A DNA stretch of 64,000 nucleotides from Halobacillus sp. A5 (GCF_024189315.1 NZ_JAIZEO010000006.1:62001-126000), one strand, 5' to 3'. Positions 34,205 to 43,427 are shown, counted from the stretch's first letter. Numbers and translations: made by a program. The notes: generated from the letters alone by a model not told the origin.

Positions 34205-34978
34205 GTCTTTTGTTACATATGTCCGGTTGAAAAAATCAAGGATGGATTGATTTACAGCTTTACTGTGGGTAGCTGGGAGTTGATGGTAGGCTTTCTCTAC
34301 TATAACAAGATTAGCCTGGGGACATTCCCGATAAAAGGGAGCGTGGTGATTAACCCACTCGGCACGGCCTCCATACATTAACAGCATAGGCATATCCAAC
34401 TTGTCTAACTGACGACTGCAATCGTAGAATAATGACTCTTTATAATAGCTGTACCACACATCTGGATCAGACTTTAGAATATGGTGATACTGTTCCAGTT
34501 TTACTCTCTCATTTTTAAAATGCGATTTGCTCAGGATCCTGGCTAAGGAATCCGGCTTCTTCTTCAGCCATGCCATACCCGTTAAGAACTCCATCTTTAA
34601 AAGCTTAGACTTCACCTTAGGGAAGGCTCCAGACAATATTAAACCCTTTACACGTTCAGGATATTTCAATGCAAAAGCCTGAGCTGCAGATCCCCCGGCT
34701 GAATAACCGAATAATAACACTTGATCAATATTCAAATGATTGATAACTGTCAATAGCTCATCGACAAAGTCGTCAATCTTAGGGTTCAGCTTTATCGAGT
34801 CAGAGTCACCGTGCCCGCTTAAATCTGGAAGAATTAAGCGAAAGTGATTACTAAGCTCAAGCTGGTAATTAAAAACTTTCCTCCCCATACCTGGAGGATG
34901 GATACATAGGATTGCATTACCAGTTCCCCGATCCTCATAATAAAGTCTCTGTCCCTCTTGATTTAAAATGTATCCCAT
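34190..34978 (-). CDS. Alpha/beta hydrolase
   Basis: 262 residues, cytoplasmic, complete alpha/beta hydrolase fold. Oxyanion motif LCIHPPGMG, DLSGHGDSD, nucleophile elbow GYSAGG (Ser near 94), and a C-terminal His in KAYHQLPATHS. Similar enzymes act as esterases, lactonases or proline iminopeptidase-like hydrolases; the substrate is unknown. A GGGGGATGG site precedes the ATG. It sits between two inverted copies of repeat family B. Confidence 0.85.
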   Translation of the reverse strand: MGYILNQEGQRLYYEDRGTGNAILCIHPPGMGRKVFNYQLELSNHFRLILPDLSGHGDSDSIKLNPKIDDFVDELLTVINHLNIDQVLLFGYSAGGSAAQAFALKYPERVKGLILSGAFPKVKSKLLKMEFLTGMAWLKKKPDSLARILSKSHFKNERVKLEQYHHILKSDPDVWYSYYKESLFYDCSRQLDKLDMPMLLMYGGRAEWVNHHAPFYRECPQANLVIVEKAYHQLPATHSKAVNQSILDFFNRTYVTKDEARA

Positions 34979-35159
34979 AATGCCATCCCCCGACTTTTTT
35001 ACCTAGTGTTTCCGTTTGCTATTTTGCCCATACGCAATTGTGAAAACTACATGAACATTTTTTCAAGCTGGAGGTACTCGTTCATTTGCAAATTGACCTC
35101 TCATTCCAGCAGTCGTAAACTGTAAGAAGGTACTTAGAATGTGAGAGGAGTCTCTTATA

Positions 35160-35744
35160 ATGAAACAACGAATACTTATGACAACACTTTTGCTCGGGCT
35201 ATTACTGTTACTGACTTCATGTGGAGAGAAAGAGCTGGAGGATCCCCTCGAGTGGGAAATTGACAATATAAGCGGTACTACACAGTCCGGAGAAGATTTC
35301 TCTGTTGATGATATGGAAGGTGACGTATGGCTTGCTAACTTTATTTTCACTTCATGTAACACCGTCTGTCCGCCCATGACCCGTAATATGACAAAGGTTC
35401 AAGATCAGCTTGAAGAGGAAGGTATTGATGCTGAGATTGTATCTTTCAGCGTTGATCCAGAGGTAGATACTCCTGAAATGCTTGAAGAATTCGCCCAGGC
35501 TCAAGATGCAGATTTCTCTAACTGGTCCTTTATCACAGGGTACTCACAGGGAGAAATTGAACAATATGGCCAGGACAGCTTTAGAACTGTTGTGCAGAAA
35601 CCTGAAGAAGCCGAACAGGTTAATCACGGCACCTCCTTCTTCCTAATGGACAAAAATAATCAAGTCATGAAGCATTATAAAGGCGAGACAGACGTCCCGT
35701 ATGAGCAAATCACAGAAGACGCCGGAATCCTTGCTGACCAATAA
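35160..35744 (+). CDS. SCO1/SenC-family lipoprotein (copper delivery or thiol-disulfide)
   Basis: 194 residues. The lipobox LLTSC gives lipid-modified C21, so it sits on the outer face of the membrane. The thioredoxin-like domain carries C66-x3-C70 (TSCNTVCPPM) and H156 (VNHGTSFF), the three Cu ligands of SCO proteins, plus SVDPEVDTPE. It helps build the CuA centre of cytochrome c oxidase, as YpmQ does in B. subtilis. No cytochrome oxidase genes are nearby. Confidence 0.92.
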   Translation: MKQRILMTTLLLGLLLLLTSCGEKELEDPLEWEIDNISGTTQSGEDFSVDDMEGDVWLANFIFTSCNTVCPPMTRNMTKVQDQLEEEGIDAEIVSFSVDPEVDTPEMLEEFAQAQDADFSNWSFITGYSQGEIEQYGQDSFRTVVQKPEEAEQVNHGTSFFLMDKNNQVMKHYKGETDVPYEQITEDAGILADQ

Positions 35745-35777
35745 CAAAACGAGCTGAAATGGATTTTTTCCTTCTTA

Positions 35778-35857
35778 TTGAGAAACCGTCATTTTCTTTT
35801 TTAACTCGTGGAAACATTCATTGTATAAACAAGAGGAAAGGGTTTTAGGAAACAACT
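35778..35857 (+). repeat. Dispersed repeat, family B (truncated copy)
   Basis: TTGAGAAACCGTCATTTTC followed about 57 bases later by GGAAAGGGTTTTAGGAAAC, both shared in order with the minus strand of 34173-34090. The hairpin's second half is missing. It is inverted relative to the first copy. Confidence 0.7.
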
Positions 35858-35920
35858 AGCTTCCCAAGGCCCTGCACGACGTGGGGTCGTTAAGCCGGCA
35901 GACCTAAGAATCCGTTAACT

Positions 35921-36451
35921 TTACCCGTGTGAAGCCACGGATTCTCTAATCTCTCCGCCTATACGATCTCGCGCTCGTTTCATTCTGGTTTTCAGTGTAT
36001 TTTCATTTAAATGGAGAACGTGGGACATTTGTTTTACAGATAAGTCATGAAAGTAATACATATTTACAGCCTGATGGTAATCGGGCTTTAAATGATCAAT
36101 CGCTTCATGTATATGATGGTATTCTTCCTTTTCCACAATAATTTCTAATGGGTTGCTGCCTTCCGCTTCCGTACAGTGAAGCCATTGATCCTCCCAGGGG
36201 GAGACGTTGCGCTTTGTGTAGCTCCTCAGGTGATCTTTACAAAGGTTTATCATAATACGAAAAACCCATGCCTTCATATTTTTACCCTGCTGGAAAAGGT
36301 CAAAGCGTTCGTAAGCCTTCAGCAAGGCCTCCTGCACCATATCTTCAGCTGTCATACTCTCTTTCACATAGCACATGGCTGTTCGCAGTAAGGCAGCGTA
36401 GTGATCAACTACGATTTCATTCAGACTTTGCTCTCGATTGATGTCCTTCAC
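35921..36451 (-). CDS. ECF-type sigma factor
   Basis: 176 residues. Region 2 (YAALLRTAMCYVKES, AEDMVQEALLKAYERF, KAWVFRIMINLCKDHLRS) and region 4 (LKPDYHQAVNMYYFHDLS, HTH in MSHVLHLNENTLKTRMKRAR) are intact. The frame opens at 36460, but a GTG at 36451 behind GGAG with 8-base spacing is the better start. No anti-sigma gene follows; the downstream side is repeat family B. Either the anti-sigma lies elsewhere or regulation is different. Confidence 0.88.
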   Translation of the reverse strand: MKDINREQSLNEIVVDHYAALLRTAMCYVKESMTAEDMVQEALLKAYERFDLFQQGKNMKAWVFRIMINLCKDHLRSYTKRNVSPWEDQWLHCTEAEGSNPLEIIVEKEEYHHIHEAIDHLKPDYHQAVNMYYFHDLSVKQMSHVLHLNENTLKTRMKRARDRIGGEIRESVASHG

Positions 36452-36664
36452 ATTGTCCACTCCAATAAAATTGATCCGTTTTCATTTATCGTACAATATT
36501 ACCATCATTTAGAAATCTAGTTTTTGTACTAATATCATGAAACAATTTAGCAATTTTTTTAAAAAATTTCCTTTAACCGCCGTTTTATGTCTTGTTTTTT
36601 ACAAAAATATTTCATTAATGTTACTTTATACCTATTCAAGAAACGACAAAATCTGTATCATGGT

Positions 36665-36693
36665 TTGTAAAGGAATTCAAAAAATTGTATAAC
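36665..36693 (+). promoter_or_regulatory. Candidate promoter of the HTH-TPR regulator
   Basis: TTGTAA and TATAAC with a 17-base spacer, 35 bases before the start codon, in a very AT-rich 275-bp divergent region shared with the sigma factor gene. Confidence 0.6.
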
Positions 36694-36727
36694 CATTGTT
36701 TTAATGTAAGGATTAGGAAGGTGAATA

Positions 36728-38002
36728 ATGGTGAATATCGGAAAAAGAATTAATATCTACCGTAAATTAAATGATATGACGTTGAATGATTTATCAGGAG
36801 ATACCATTTCAACAGCTCATTTGAGTAAAATTGAAAATGGATATCGTCATCCAGGGAAGACAACCTTACTAAGAATTGCTTCCTCACTGCATCTTCCTTC
36901 TGCATTTTTTGAGAACTTTGAAGAAGAGGATCCTGAGGTTCACCACGTGCTTAATCAGCTGGAACAATTTATCATTACTCAAATTGATAAGGCATCACCT
37001 CTAGTAGAAACGATCGTGGACAACTATTACACTTATCTTTCAAATGTCTATCAGGAAATTTATTTTCTGTTGTTAAAATGCGCATTCTATTGTAAAACAA
37101 AGGATTATAGTCGTGCTGAAGCTACTTATCAAACGTACATATACCCATTTATCGATAAAGATTACATCACGAAAGCTCCCTTATATATACAAAACGCCTA
37201 CCACTACTGTGAAGGTATACGGCATTACCAACAATCTGATTTCGAATCCAGTCTTTCTCACTATAGGAGTTACAGCTTAGAAAACCAGACTTTAGGGGTT
37301 AAGGCTGCACTCACTTATAATATTGCCGTTCTGTCAAATGCCGTGAAAAAATACCGTGATGCCGCGGCGTTCAGTCACGAAGCTCTCAATTATTATGAAG
37401 CTCTCAGTATGCATAGAGAAGTTTCTATGGTTTATAACTTAATCGGGGTCATTTTTTTAAATCAAGAAGAGTTTGGGAAATCAATGAATTACTTAACTCA
37501 GGCAGAGGACATTGCCGAGGGCCTGCCAAATGGACGCTTACTCACACAGATACTTCATAATAAGGGTGTCGTTATGCGTAAAGATGGGGATAACAGTGAA
37601 GCAAGCAGCTATTTAGAGAAAGCTCTGCAGCTTAAAGAAGCAGAAGGGCTGAAGGCAAACAAACAAATATCCTACCACTCTCTATGTAAAGCCTATATTA
37701 ATTTAAATCGGTTAGACGAAGCACGACAGCTTTTCGAAGAAGCGAGAGAGGAAGTTAGAAAAGAGACGGATTACTATTATCTGCTGGAGGCCTTTCTGGA
37801 CTATTATTATAAAAATGAAAGCTATGCAGAGTACCAGAACAGTTTAGAAGAATGCATTAAGTTCTTTGAACAGGATCCGGATCAGGAACCATTGGAAACC
37901 CTATACTTGAAGCTGGGAGACCACATGTACGAAACCGGAAAATACAAAAGAGCAGCTGAATGTTATTTGTCTCATATAAAAAAGAACGAAATCAAAACAT
38001 AA
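36728..38002 (+). CDS. XRE-HTH/TPR regulator of RRNPP type (PlcR/NprR-like)
   Basis: 424 residues: an XRE helix-turn-helix at about 5-60 (NDLSGDTISTAHLSKIENG) and then about eight TPR-like helical pairs to the end (for example VYNLIGVIFLNQEEFGKS, ILHNKGVVMRKDGDNSEAS). The length and layout match NprR-like quorum-sensing regulators, which bind short exported peptides in the TPR groove. No small Phr-type gene follows; a terminator comes directly after the stop. AGGAAGGTGA precedes the ATG. Peptide control is inference. Confidence 0.82.
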   Translation: MVNIGKRINIYRKLNDMTLNDLSGDTISTAHLSKIENGYRHPGKTTLLRIASSLHLPSAFFENFEEEDPEVHHVLNQLEQFIITQIDKASPLVETIVDNYYTYLSNVYQEIYFLLLKCAFYCKTKDYSRAEATYQTYIYPFIDKDYITKAPLYIQNAYHYCEGIRHYQQSDFESSLSHYRSYSLENQTLGVKAALTYNIAVLSNAVKKYRDAAAFSHEALNYYEALSMHREVSMVYNLIGVIFLNQEEFGKSMNYLTQAEDIAEGLPNGRLLTQILHNKGVVMRKDGDNSEASSYLEKALQLKEAEGLKANKQISYHSLCKAYINLNRLDEARQLFEEAREEVRKETDYYYLLEAFLDYYYKNESYAEYQNSLEECIKFFEQDPDQEPLETLYLKLGDHMYETGKYKRAAECYLSHIKKNEIKT

Positions 38003-38005
38003 ATA

Positions 38006-38046
38006 AACACCTGAGTCCTGTATTGAGAGACTCAGGTGTTTTATTT
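38006..38046. terminator. Bidirectional terminator
   Basis: Perfect 12-bp stem AACACCTGAGTC/GACTCAGGTGTT with an 11-base loop and TTATTTT. Confidence 0.92.
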
Positions 38047-38951
38047 TAATTAAATACAGATCGGAAAAAGTCTGTCAGCGCATCAAAGAACTCCTGAATT
38101 GCATTAGAAACATTGTTCCAGAAACCCTCGTCATTAATAACATCCTGCAGTCCGCCTGTTAATTCATCAAGCTGATTTCTTACTTCATCAAAATTTATAT
38201 TTAAATCACGCATTTGGTCAAATAAATCAATTAAACGTTGACGATCTTCTTCACTAAGTTCAATATTCAAATTGCTCAGCTGGTCCTCAACGATTTGTTC
38301 AATCTCTTCCCTCGTAGCGGGATCCTGCTCAGCAATAGCTTTCTTAATTTCAGTTAGAAGCTCACTCACTTCAGCCTCGTCAACTCCCTCTTCATCTGCA
38401 AGAGAGGTAGCTACATCCAGTTCTTCACTTGCGACTTCCATGCGGTCTTCATCTAAAGCTACTCCTTTTGCGTCGTACGCTTTATATATACCAGTCAGTG
38501 CAGAATGGCCACTCACTTGAACGGACGAGGCAACAAGTACATCCGCATTTTCAACACCGGCCGTTAATAATGCATTGTTGTACATTTCTTGTGTTACTTC
38601 GGTAATATTTTCGGGAGTAACAATTTCAATATCGATCCCTTCTCCGTCATCCTGGTGAATAATTTTTACGGATGAGTACATGTTAGAGTTCGGATTACCC
38701 CCTATATACTCAGCTATATCCTGTCCCGTAACGGTGAATTCATCCACCTCTTCATGTTGATCTACTTCTAATGAATCGGAAACTTCACTTTGCTGAGAAT
38801 CAGATAAGGCCTCCCCATATACTACGATAGGCAGCCCAAGCTTTTCGTTAATACCTTCGTTTCCTCCGGTGGACGCTTGTACGCCCTGAGGCAGAAAAGA
38901 GGCAGCCATTATAATAAATGACAACAAAAACAGACCGATACGATTATTCAT
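38046..38951 (-). CDS. ypuA: DUF1002 secreted protein, YpuA-like
   Basis: 301 residues with a signal peptide (cleavage near VQASTGG). The DUF1002 core covers about 35-250 (VVYGEALSDSQ, VKIIHQDDGEGIDIEIVTPE, GHSALTGIYKAY), and the tail is an amphipathic helix rich in Phe. The family, including B. subtilis YpuA, is exported and of unknown function. AAGGAGACG precedes the ATG. Confidence 0.85.
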   Translation of the reverse strand: MNNRIGLFLLSFIIMAASFLPQGVQASTGGNEGINEKLGLPIVVYGEALSDSQQSEVSDSLEVDQHEEVDEFTVTGQDIAEYIGGNPNSNMYSSVKIIHQDDGEGIDIEIVTPENITEVTQEMYNNALLTAGVENADVLVASSVQVSGHSALTGIYKAYDAKGVALDEDRMEVASEELDVATSLADEEGVDEAEVSELLTEIKKAIAEQDPATREEIEQIVEDQLSNLNIELSEEDRQRLIDLFDQMRDLNINFDEVRNQLDELTGGLQDVINDEGFWNNVSNAIQEFFDALTDFFRSVFN

Positions 38952-39115
38952 TCATTTCGTCTCCTTAGTTATAAATTCAAACTTACTTGTGATTATGCTA
39001 AACTTAACCTTTATTATACTAAATTTTTTTAAATAGGCACCTGCTTTTTTGGATTATTCTTCCGTCAACTTATAATACGATTGATTGAGCGATTTAGTTT
39101 CAAAGGAGTGTGTAC

Positions 39116-39487
39116 ATGAGTATTTTCAAGACCATCACCTTATATATATTCGCCATCGCCTTGTTCTTAGCGGGGGTCGCCCATTTCGTATATGATGAAG
39201 GCTTTGCTGTTATGATCCCTGACTTTTTGCCTTACCAGTTAGAACTCGTTTATATTACAGCCATCATGGAATGGATGCTTTCCTTGTTTCTCATTTTCCC
39301 CCAGACAAGAAGAGCAGCCGGTATAGCTACAGCGATTTTCTTACTAGCCGTACTGCCGGCCAATATTTATGCTGCCATAATCGGCGCGCCCGCCCCATGG
39401 TCGGACGAACCTAATTTAATTTTACTTTGGCTGCGTCCGCTTCTTCAGCCTTTGTTAATCTGGTGGGTGCTAGCTGTTTCGAAATAG
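39116..39487 (+). CDS. DoxX-like small membrane protein
   Basis: 123 residues with four hydrophobic helices. The pattern (GVAHFVYDEGFAVMIPDFLP, then IMEWMLSLFLIFPQTRRAAG) is typical of DoxX/DoxD-like proteins, a broad family of uncertain role. The ATG at 39116 is preferred to a GTG at 39110, because AAAGGAGTG lies 6-7 bases upstream. It lies 61 bases before the PfpI gene on the same strand, so they may be co-transcribed. Confidence 0.78.
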   Translation: MSIFKTITLYIFAIALFLAGVAHFVYDEGFAVMIPDFLPYQLELVYITAIMEWMLSLFLIFPQTRRAAGIATAIFLLAVLPANIYAAIIGAPAPWSDEPNLILLWLRPLLQPLLIWWVLAVSK

Positions 39488-39548
39488 TATCATGGTCTCC
39501 CTTTTATTTGATACACTTAACATAGGTTAAATCTAAAGGAGGCTGACC

Positions 39549-40070
39549 GTGAGATTAGAAAATAAAAAAGTAATCGCCCTTGTGAGCAAGGATTTTGAAG
39601 ATCTTGAATTATGGTATCCCGTACTTCGATTACAAGAGGAAGGGGCAGAGGTACATCTTGTTGGAGAAAAAGCAGGTGTTGAATACCCCGGAAAATATGG
39701 CGTTCCGGCTGTCTCCGATTATGCGTTTGAAGATATCGATCCTTCTGCATACGATGGTATCCTCGTACCTGGTGGCTGGTCTCCTGATAAGCTGCGCCGC
39801 TATGAAGACGTACTAAACATGGTACGGCATATGGATGAACAAAAGAAACCTATTGGACAGATCTGCCATGCTGGGTGGGTACTGATTTCGGCGAACATTC
39901 TCGATGGTCGAAAAGTAACCAGTACACCCGGAATTAAAGATGATATGAAAAACGCAGGTGCTGAATGGTTTGATGAAGCAGTTGTGGTGGATGACCACAT
40001 TGTTTCTGCACGTCGCCCACCTGATCTGCCGCCTTACGCGAAAGCTTTCGCTGATTTACTGGCAGAATGA
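39549..40070 (+). CDS. DJ-1/PfpI-family protein (YhbO-like)
   Basis: 173 residues with the class I glutamine amidotransferase-like fold. The nucleophile elbow is QICHAGW with Cys near residue 105 and adjacent His; the conserved Glu is in KDFEDLELWYP. Members include PfpI protease and YhbO-type stress proteins/deglycases; the actual reaction is debated. The start is a GTG behind AGGAGG. Confidence 0.88.
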   Translation: MRLENKKVIALVSKDFEDLELWYPVLRLQEEGAEVHLVGEKAGVEYPGKYGVPAVSDYAFEDIDPSAYDGILVPGGWSPDKLRRYEDVLNMVRHMDEQKKPIGQICHAGWVLISANILDGRKVTSTPGIKDDMKNAGAEWFDEAVVVDDHIVSARRPPDLPPYAKAFADLLAE

Positions 40071-40165
40071 ACAAAGAAACGCGAGTGTCTGGGTGCTGGA
40101 GCTGGATGTCACTTTTTTTAAAAAGAAATCTACAGTTTGGGATTTTATAATTACCTGGACAAAGA

Positions 40166-40205
40166 AAAAAATCCCGCTCTTCTCCACAAAGAAGGCGGGA
40201 TTTTT
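40166..40205. terminator. Bidirectional terminator
   Basis: Stem AAAAATCCCGC-CTTCT/AAGAAG-CGGGATTTTT between the PfpI and acyl-CoA dehydrogenase genes. Confidence 0.9.
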
Positions 40206-40213
40206 CTGTCTGT

Positions 40214-41374
40214 CTATTCATTTAAAGCCTGTCCCGCCAGCATTCTTAAAACGGCATCATCCATTGGCGGATTGTGAAGCCCTGCTCTCACATCACGATA
40301 GTACTTTTCGAAGGGCTCAGATTTAGAAAGACCTCTCCCTCCGGCAATTCTCATGGCAAGGTCAACTACCTCTGCTGCAGTGTTTGTAACAGCTAATTTA
40401 ACTGCAGCCAGCTCGCCTCCCATGTGTTCACGCTTCTCAGGTTCCTCATCCCATCTTCTCGCTATAGCATACATGAAACTGTGAGCCTGCATCAGCTTCC
40501 ATTCCATTTCTCCTATTTTATCCTGGATATGACTAACCTCTGCAATCGGTGTATCTAAACTATTCGGCTGAAAATTTTTAGCAAATTTAATGGCTTCGTT
40601 ACGCGCAGCTACAGCAATTCCAAGATAGCAGGCTGGAATATGAAGCAGCCATCCCTTAGGAGATGGTTTGCCCTCACGCTTTCTTTCTACTAAATGGTCC
40701 GTGCTTAGCTCTACATTTTCTAAAACTAAATCATCACTGGCGGTGCCCCGCATTCCCAGCGTATCCCATGTTTTCTCGACTTTTACACCAGGCTGATGAC
40801 GATCGATGAGGAACCAGCCAACTTCTTTTATATCATCTACGTAAGCCGAGACGATATAATAATCAAGATGCTCCGCCATCGACGTAAATGTCTTCCGGCC
40901 ATTTATTACGTAATTCTCCCCTTGTCTTACCGCTGTAGTTTCAGGAATTCCTCCACGTGTCGGGCTCCCTGTAGCTGGTTCAGTTGCTGCTCGGTTAACA
41001 ACGACCTGGTCTTCGAGTATATGCTCTGCCAGGCTGAGAAAATGTTTCTTCGTCCAATTTCTATCCTGGCTCAGCTCCATCATAACGCCGACATGCCATC
41101 CAATAGACAAAGCTACTGAACCATCGCCCTCGGCTATTTTTTCTTGTAAAAATAAAAATTCATATAACGACAGGCCTTCTCCACCTATTTGCACAGGCAG
41201 GCTTAAGGATGGATAGCCTTCTTGTTTTATCACTTTTAACGTTTGGTAAGAAAACTCAGCCTCACGATCGGTTTCTTCGATATGTGACCGAGCTTCTTCA
41301 GCAATATTTACTGCCTTTTCGTAAAGACGCTCGTGCCTCTCATTTCTCAACCATGTGCGTATGAGATCACTCAT
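40214..41374 (-). CDS. Acyl-CoA dehydrogenase-family flavoprotein (YdbM-like)
   Basis: 386 residues with the three ACAD parts: an N-terminal helical domain, a central beta-domain (RAATEPATGSPTRGG, RKTFTSMAEH, TLGMRGTASDDLVLENV) and a C-terminal four-helix domain ending RMLAGQALNE. It resembles B. subtilis YdbM. FAD-dependent dehydrogenation of an acyl thioester is expected, but the usual C-terminal catalytic Glu could not be placed by eye, so a monooxygenase-like activity is not excluded. Not in a fatty-acid gene cluster. Confidence 0.85.
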   Translation of the reverse strand: MSDLIRTWLRNERHERLYEKAVNIAEEARSHIEETDREAEFSYQTLKVIKQEGYPSLSLPVQIGGEGLSLYEFLFLQEKIAEGDGSVALSIGWHVGVMMELSQDRNWTKKHFLSLAEHILEDQVVVNRAATEPATGSPTRGGIPETTAVRQGENYVINGRKTFTSMAEHLDYYIVSAYVDDIKEVGWFLIDRHQPGVKVEKTWDTLGMRGTASDDLVLENVELSTDHLVERKREGKPSPKGWLLHIPACYLGIAVAARNEAIKFAKNFQPNSLDTPIAEVSHIQDKIGEMEWKLMQAHSFMYAIARRWDEEPEKREHMGGELAAVKLAVTNTAAEVVDLAMRIAGGRGLSKSEPFEKYYRDVRAGLHNPPMDDAVLRMLAGQALNE

Positions 41375-41555
41375 CTTCTCACATCCTTTTTGAACCTATA
41401 GTCAAATCATACAAAAGCGATAGAGATAATGCGAATCATCCGCTTTATCTACGCTTTTATTATATACAACCCTGTTAAATTATCCTGGGTAAAGGGTTTC
41501 CCGGATGAAGAGTAGAATTAATGTAAGGAATAACTATTTAGAAGGAGGCTGTCTA

Positions 41556-41933
41556 ATGATCCATCCGATTCACCCGCAGATTAATACCGTGTTTGTCCAT
41601 GTGACCGATTTAGAGCATTCTGTTGAGTGGTATGGTCAGTTACTGGGAATAAAAACAGATACCTCGTTTATAGAAAAACCAGTATACACTTTTTCTTTAG
41701 CGAACCATACGAGTTTAACCCTGGGTGCAGGTCCGGCTGGTAATGAACCGAAATCCTTCCAGCCGATTCCCTGCCCTCTGTTTAATATTCACACAAATGA
41801 TATTCATAAATCGTATTCTTTTGTAGAGGACCGCGAAATACAAATAGCTCAATCTATTACTGAATATGAGGATTTTTCTTTTTTCAACATTTATGATCCA
41901 GATGGTCATATCGTTATGATTTGCAGCGGCTGA
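41556..41933 (+). CDS. VOC (glyoxalase/bleomycin resistance) superfamily protein
   Basis: 125 residues, two beta-alpha-beta3 units. FVHVTDLEHSVEWYGQLLG is the family's first unit and FFNIYDPDGHIVMICSG the last, with candidate metal ligands His and Glu/His. The frame opens at 41505, but GAAGGAGGCTG just before ATG 41556 fixes the start. Substrate unknown. Confidence 0.85.
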   Translation: MIHPIHPQINTVFVHVTDLEHSVEWYGQLLGIKTDTSFIEKPVYTFSLANHTSLTLGAGPAGNEPKSFQPIPCPLFNIHTNDIHKSYSFVEDREIQIAQSITEYEDFSFFNIYDPDGHIVMICSG

Positions 41934-41945
41934 AAATTTCAGAAC

Positions 41946-41975
41946 AAAAAAGGCTGTCGGGGAAAGACAGCCTTT
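41946..41975. terminator. Bidirectional terminator
   Basis: Stem AAAGGCTGTC/GACAGCCTTT; the T run is stronger on the minus strand, ending ytvA. Confidence 0.88.
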
Positions 41976-41988
41976 AAGCCTCAATAAA

Positions 41989-42780
41989 TTACCTTATTTC
42001 CTGTAAAGCTTGTTTAACTGATGAATAACTGTGTAACGACATCTCTGAGAAATCAGCATAAGGAGTACTCTGCATGGCGAAATTCGGTTTTACCCCTGTA
42101 AGTAAAAGAGTGGTGCCCATTAAATTAAGCAGCTGATTTAACTGATAAATCCCCATGTGTATATCTTCATTAAAAGTATACACCCCGGATAAATCCAGAA
42201 TGAGGTAGTCCTCTTTCGCCTCCTGGACGTGGTGACTGACCGTTTCCAGCATTTGCTGCAGACGGTCCTCATCTATGGTTCCGATCAGCGGCAATACGGA
42301 AATACTATCTTCAATAGGTACAATAGGAGTTGATAACCTTTTCACCTCTGAAGAATAGTGACCCACAAGGCTTTCCGCCTCTCTTCTTTGGGTAATGTCC
42401 TGCTGCACACCAACAAAAAAAGTTTGATCCATATGATTGATATGTACAGGATAGATCTGTAGTTCATTCCAGAAGGTAGTGCCATCTTTCTTATAATTTA
42501 GTATTTCAACTTGGACAAACCGGGATTCACCTAACCCAGCCCTTATGTCCTTAACCGTTTTGGGGTCGGTTTCTTTTCCTTGTAAAAAGCGGCAGTTCAG
42601 GCCAAGCACTTCTTCCGCCGAATACCCTGCAAGTTCTTCAAATCCTTTATTAACATATATAATGGGATTATCTTCCTGACTTGGGTCAGAGATGACTACT
42701 CCTGCCCCAACATGATCAATAGCGGCTTTTATAAATTCATTCTGCTGAATTTCCTCCAATTTATCTAGCGAATATTTCAT
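41989..42780 (-). CDS. ytvA: Blue-light photoreceptor, LOV-STAS (YtvA)
   Basis: 263 residues. The LOV domain (about 15-125) contains GLNCRFLQGKETDP with the photoactive C63 that forms the flavin adduct, and the FWNELQIYPVH and FFVGVQQDIT strands. A linker helix and a STAS domain (about 150-263, DYLILDLSGVYTFNED) follow. Same size and order as B. subtilis YtvA, which feeds blue-light signals to the stressosome and sigma-B. AAAGGGGAC precedes the ATG. Confidence 0.95.
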   Translation of the reverse strand: MKYSLDKLEEIQQNEFIKAAIDHVGAGVVISDPSQEDNPIIYVNKGFEELAGYSAEEVLGLNCRFLQGKETDPKTVKDIRAGLGESRFVQVEILNYKKDGTTFWNELQIYPVHINHMDQTFFVGVQQDITQRREAESLVGHYSSEVKRLSTPIVPIEDSISVLPLIGTIDEDRLQQMLETVSHHVQEAKEDYLILDLSGVYTFNEDIHMGIYQLNQLLNLMGTTLLLTGVKPNFAMQSTPYADFSEMSLHSYSSVKQALQEIR

Positions 42781-42865
42781 ATGTACAGTCCCCTTTAGAG
42801 AATTATAATTACTTTCATAATAAAAGGTACCATCTCAAAATTCCAACCAAAAGGATATCAGATAC

Positions 42866-43426
42866 CTACCATGAAAAAATCCTTAACTTCGGCCAACGCT
42901 TTTTCCACTTCAAAGCTTTCTGCTCATACACTTCTTTCGTTACTATTTTCTTATTGGGACGGACGATCATGTGAAATAGATCGTCCACTCCATACGGCGC
43001 GTAAACTAAATAACGTCCATTTTGTTTTTTTATCCCTATGGAAGAAGCTGTGGATGGCCATGTATTTATGGCTTCCTCTACCGTTTGATAGGGATTGACA
43101 GGCTTGTGAAATTTATCTTCATACCATAAGTGAACGCGTGCTTCATTAGTAACATCGATTGAAAATGGCAGATAGTTAAGCTGTTGACGAAGGTGCCCTT
43201 CAATTAGACTCTCCTCACGCCCGCTTAGATCCGTCTTGTCGTGATAAACGATATCTATATCCCCTATCCCATACCCTTGAGGGTATGAGCTTAGATAGTT
43301 CCATACCGATTGAGTGATACAACCTGCTCCAATGTAATAATGACAGAATTCTTTTTCCGTTTCTTTAAAAACTTCTTGAAGAAACTCAGTTTGTTTGATT
43401 ATTTGGATCAGCTCATCGTTTCCCAA
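42866..43426 (-). CDS. Nucleotidyltransferase-fold protein (NTP_transf_6 type)
   Basis: 186 residues. The polymerase-beta-like site is YYIGAGCITQSVWN, then YGIGDIDIVYHD with the two catalytic Asp, and a third acidic position near FSIDVTNEARVHLWY. The family is widespread and uncharacterised. The start is TTG, directly after the LysR stop, with GGGAGG 9 bases upstream; so it is translationally coupled to that gene. Confidence 0.82.
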   Translation of the reverse strand: MGNDELIQIIKQTEFLQEVFKETEKEFCHYYIGAGCITQSVWNYLSSYPQGYGIGDIDIVYHDKTDLSGREESLIEGHLRQQLNYLPFSIDVTNEARVHLWYEDKFHKPVNPYQTVEEAINTWPSTASSIGIKKQNGRYLVYAPYGVDDLFHMIVRPNKKIVTKEVYEQKALKWKKRWPKLRIFSW

Positions 43427-43427
43427 A

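Noticed and set aside
35063-35377. 104-codon minus-strand frame over the SCO gene
   Set aside because: Antisense to a clear lipoprotein with intact Cu ligands.
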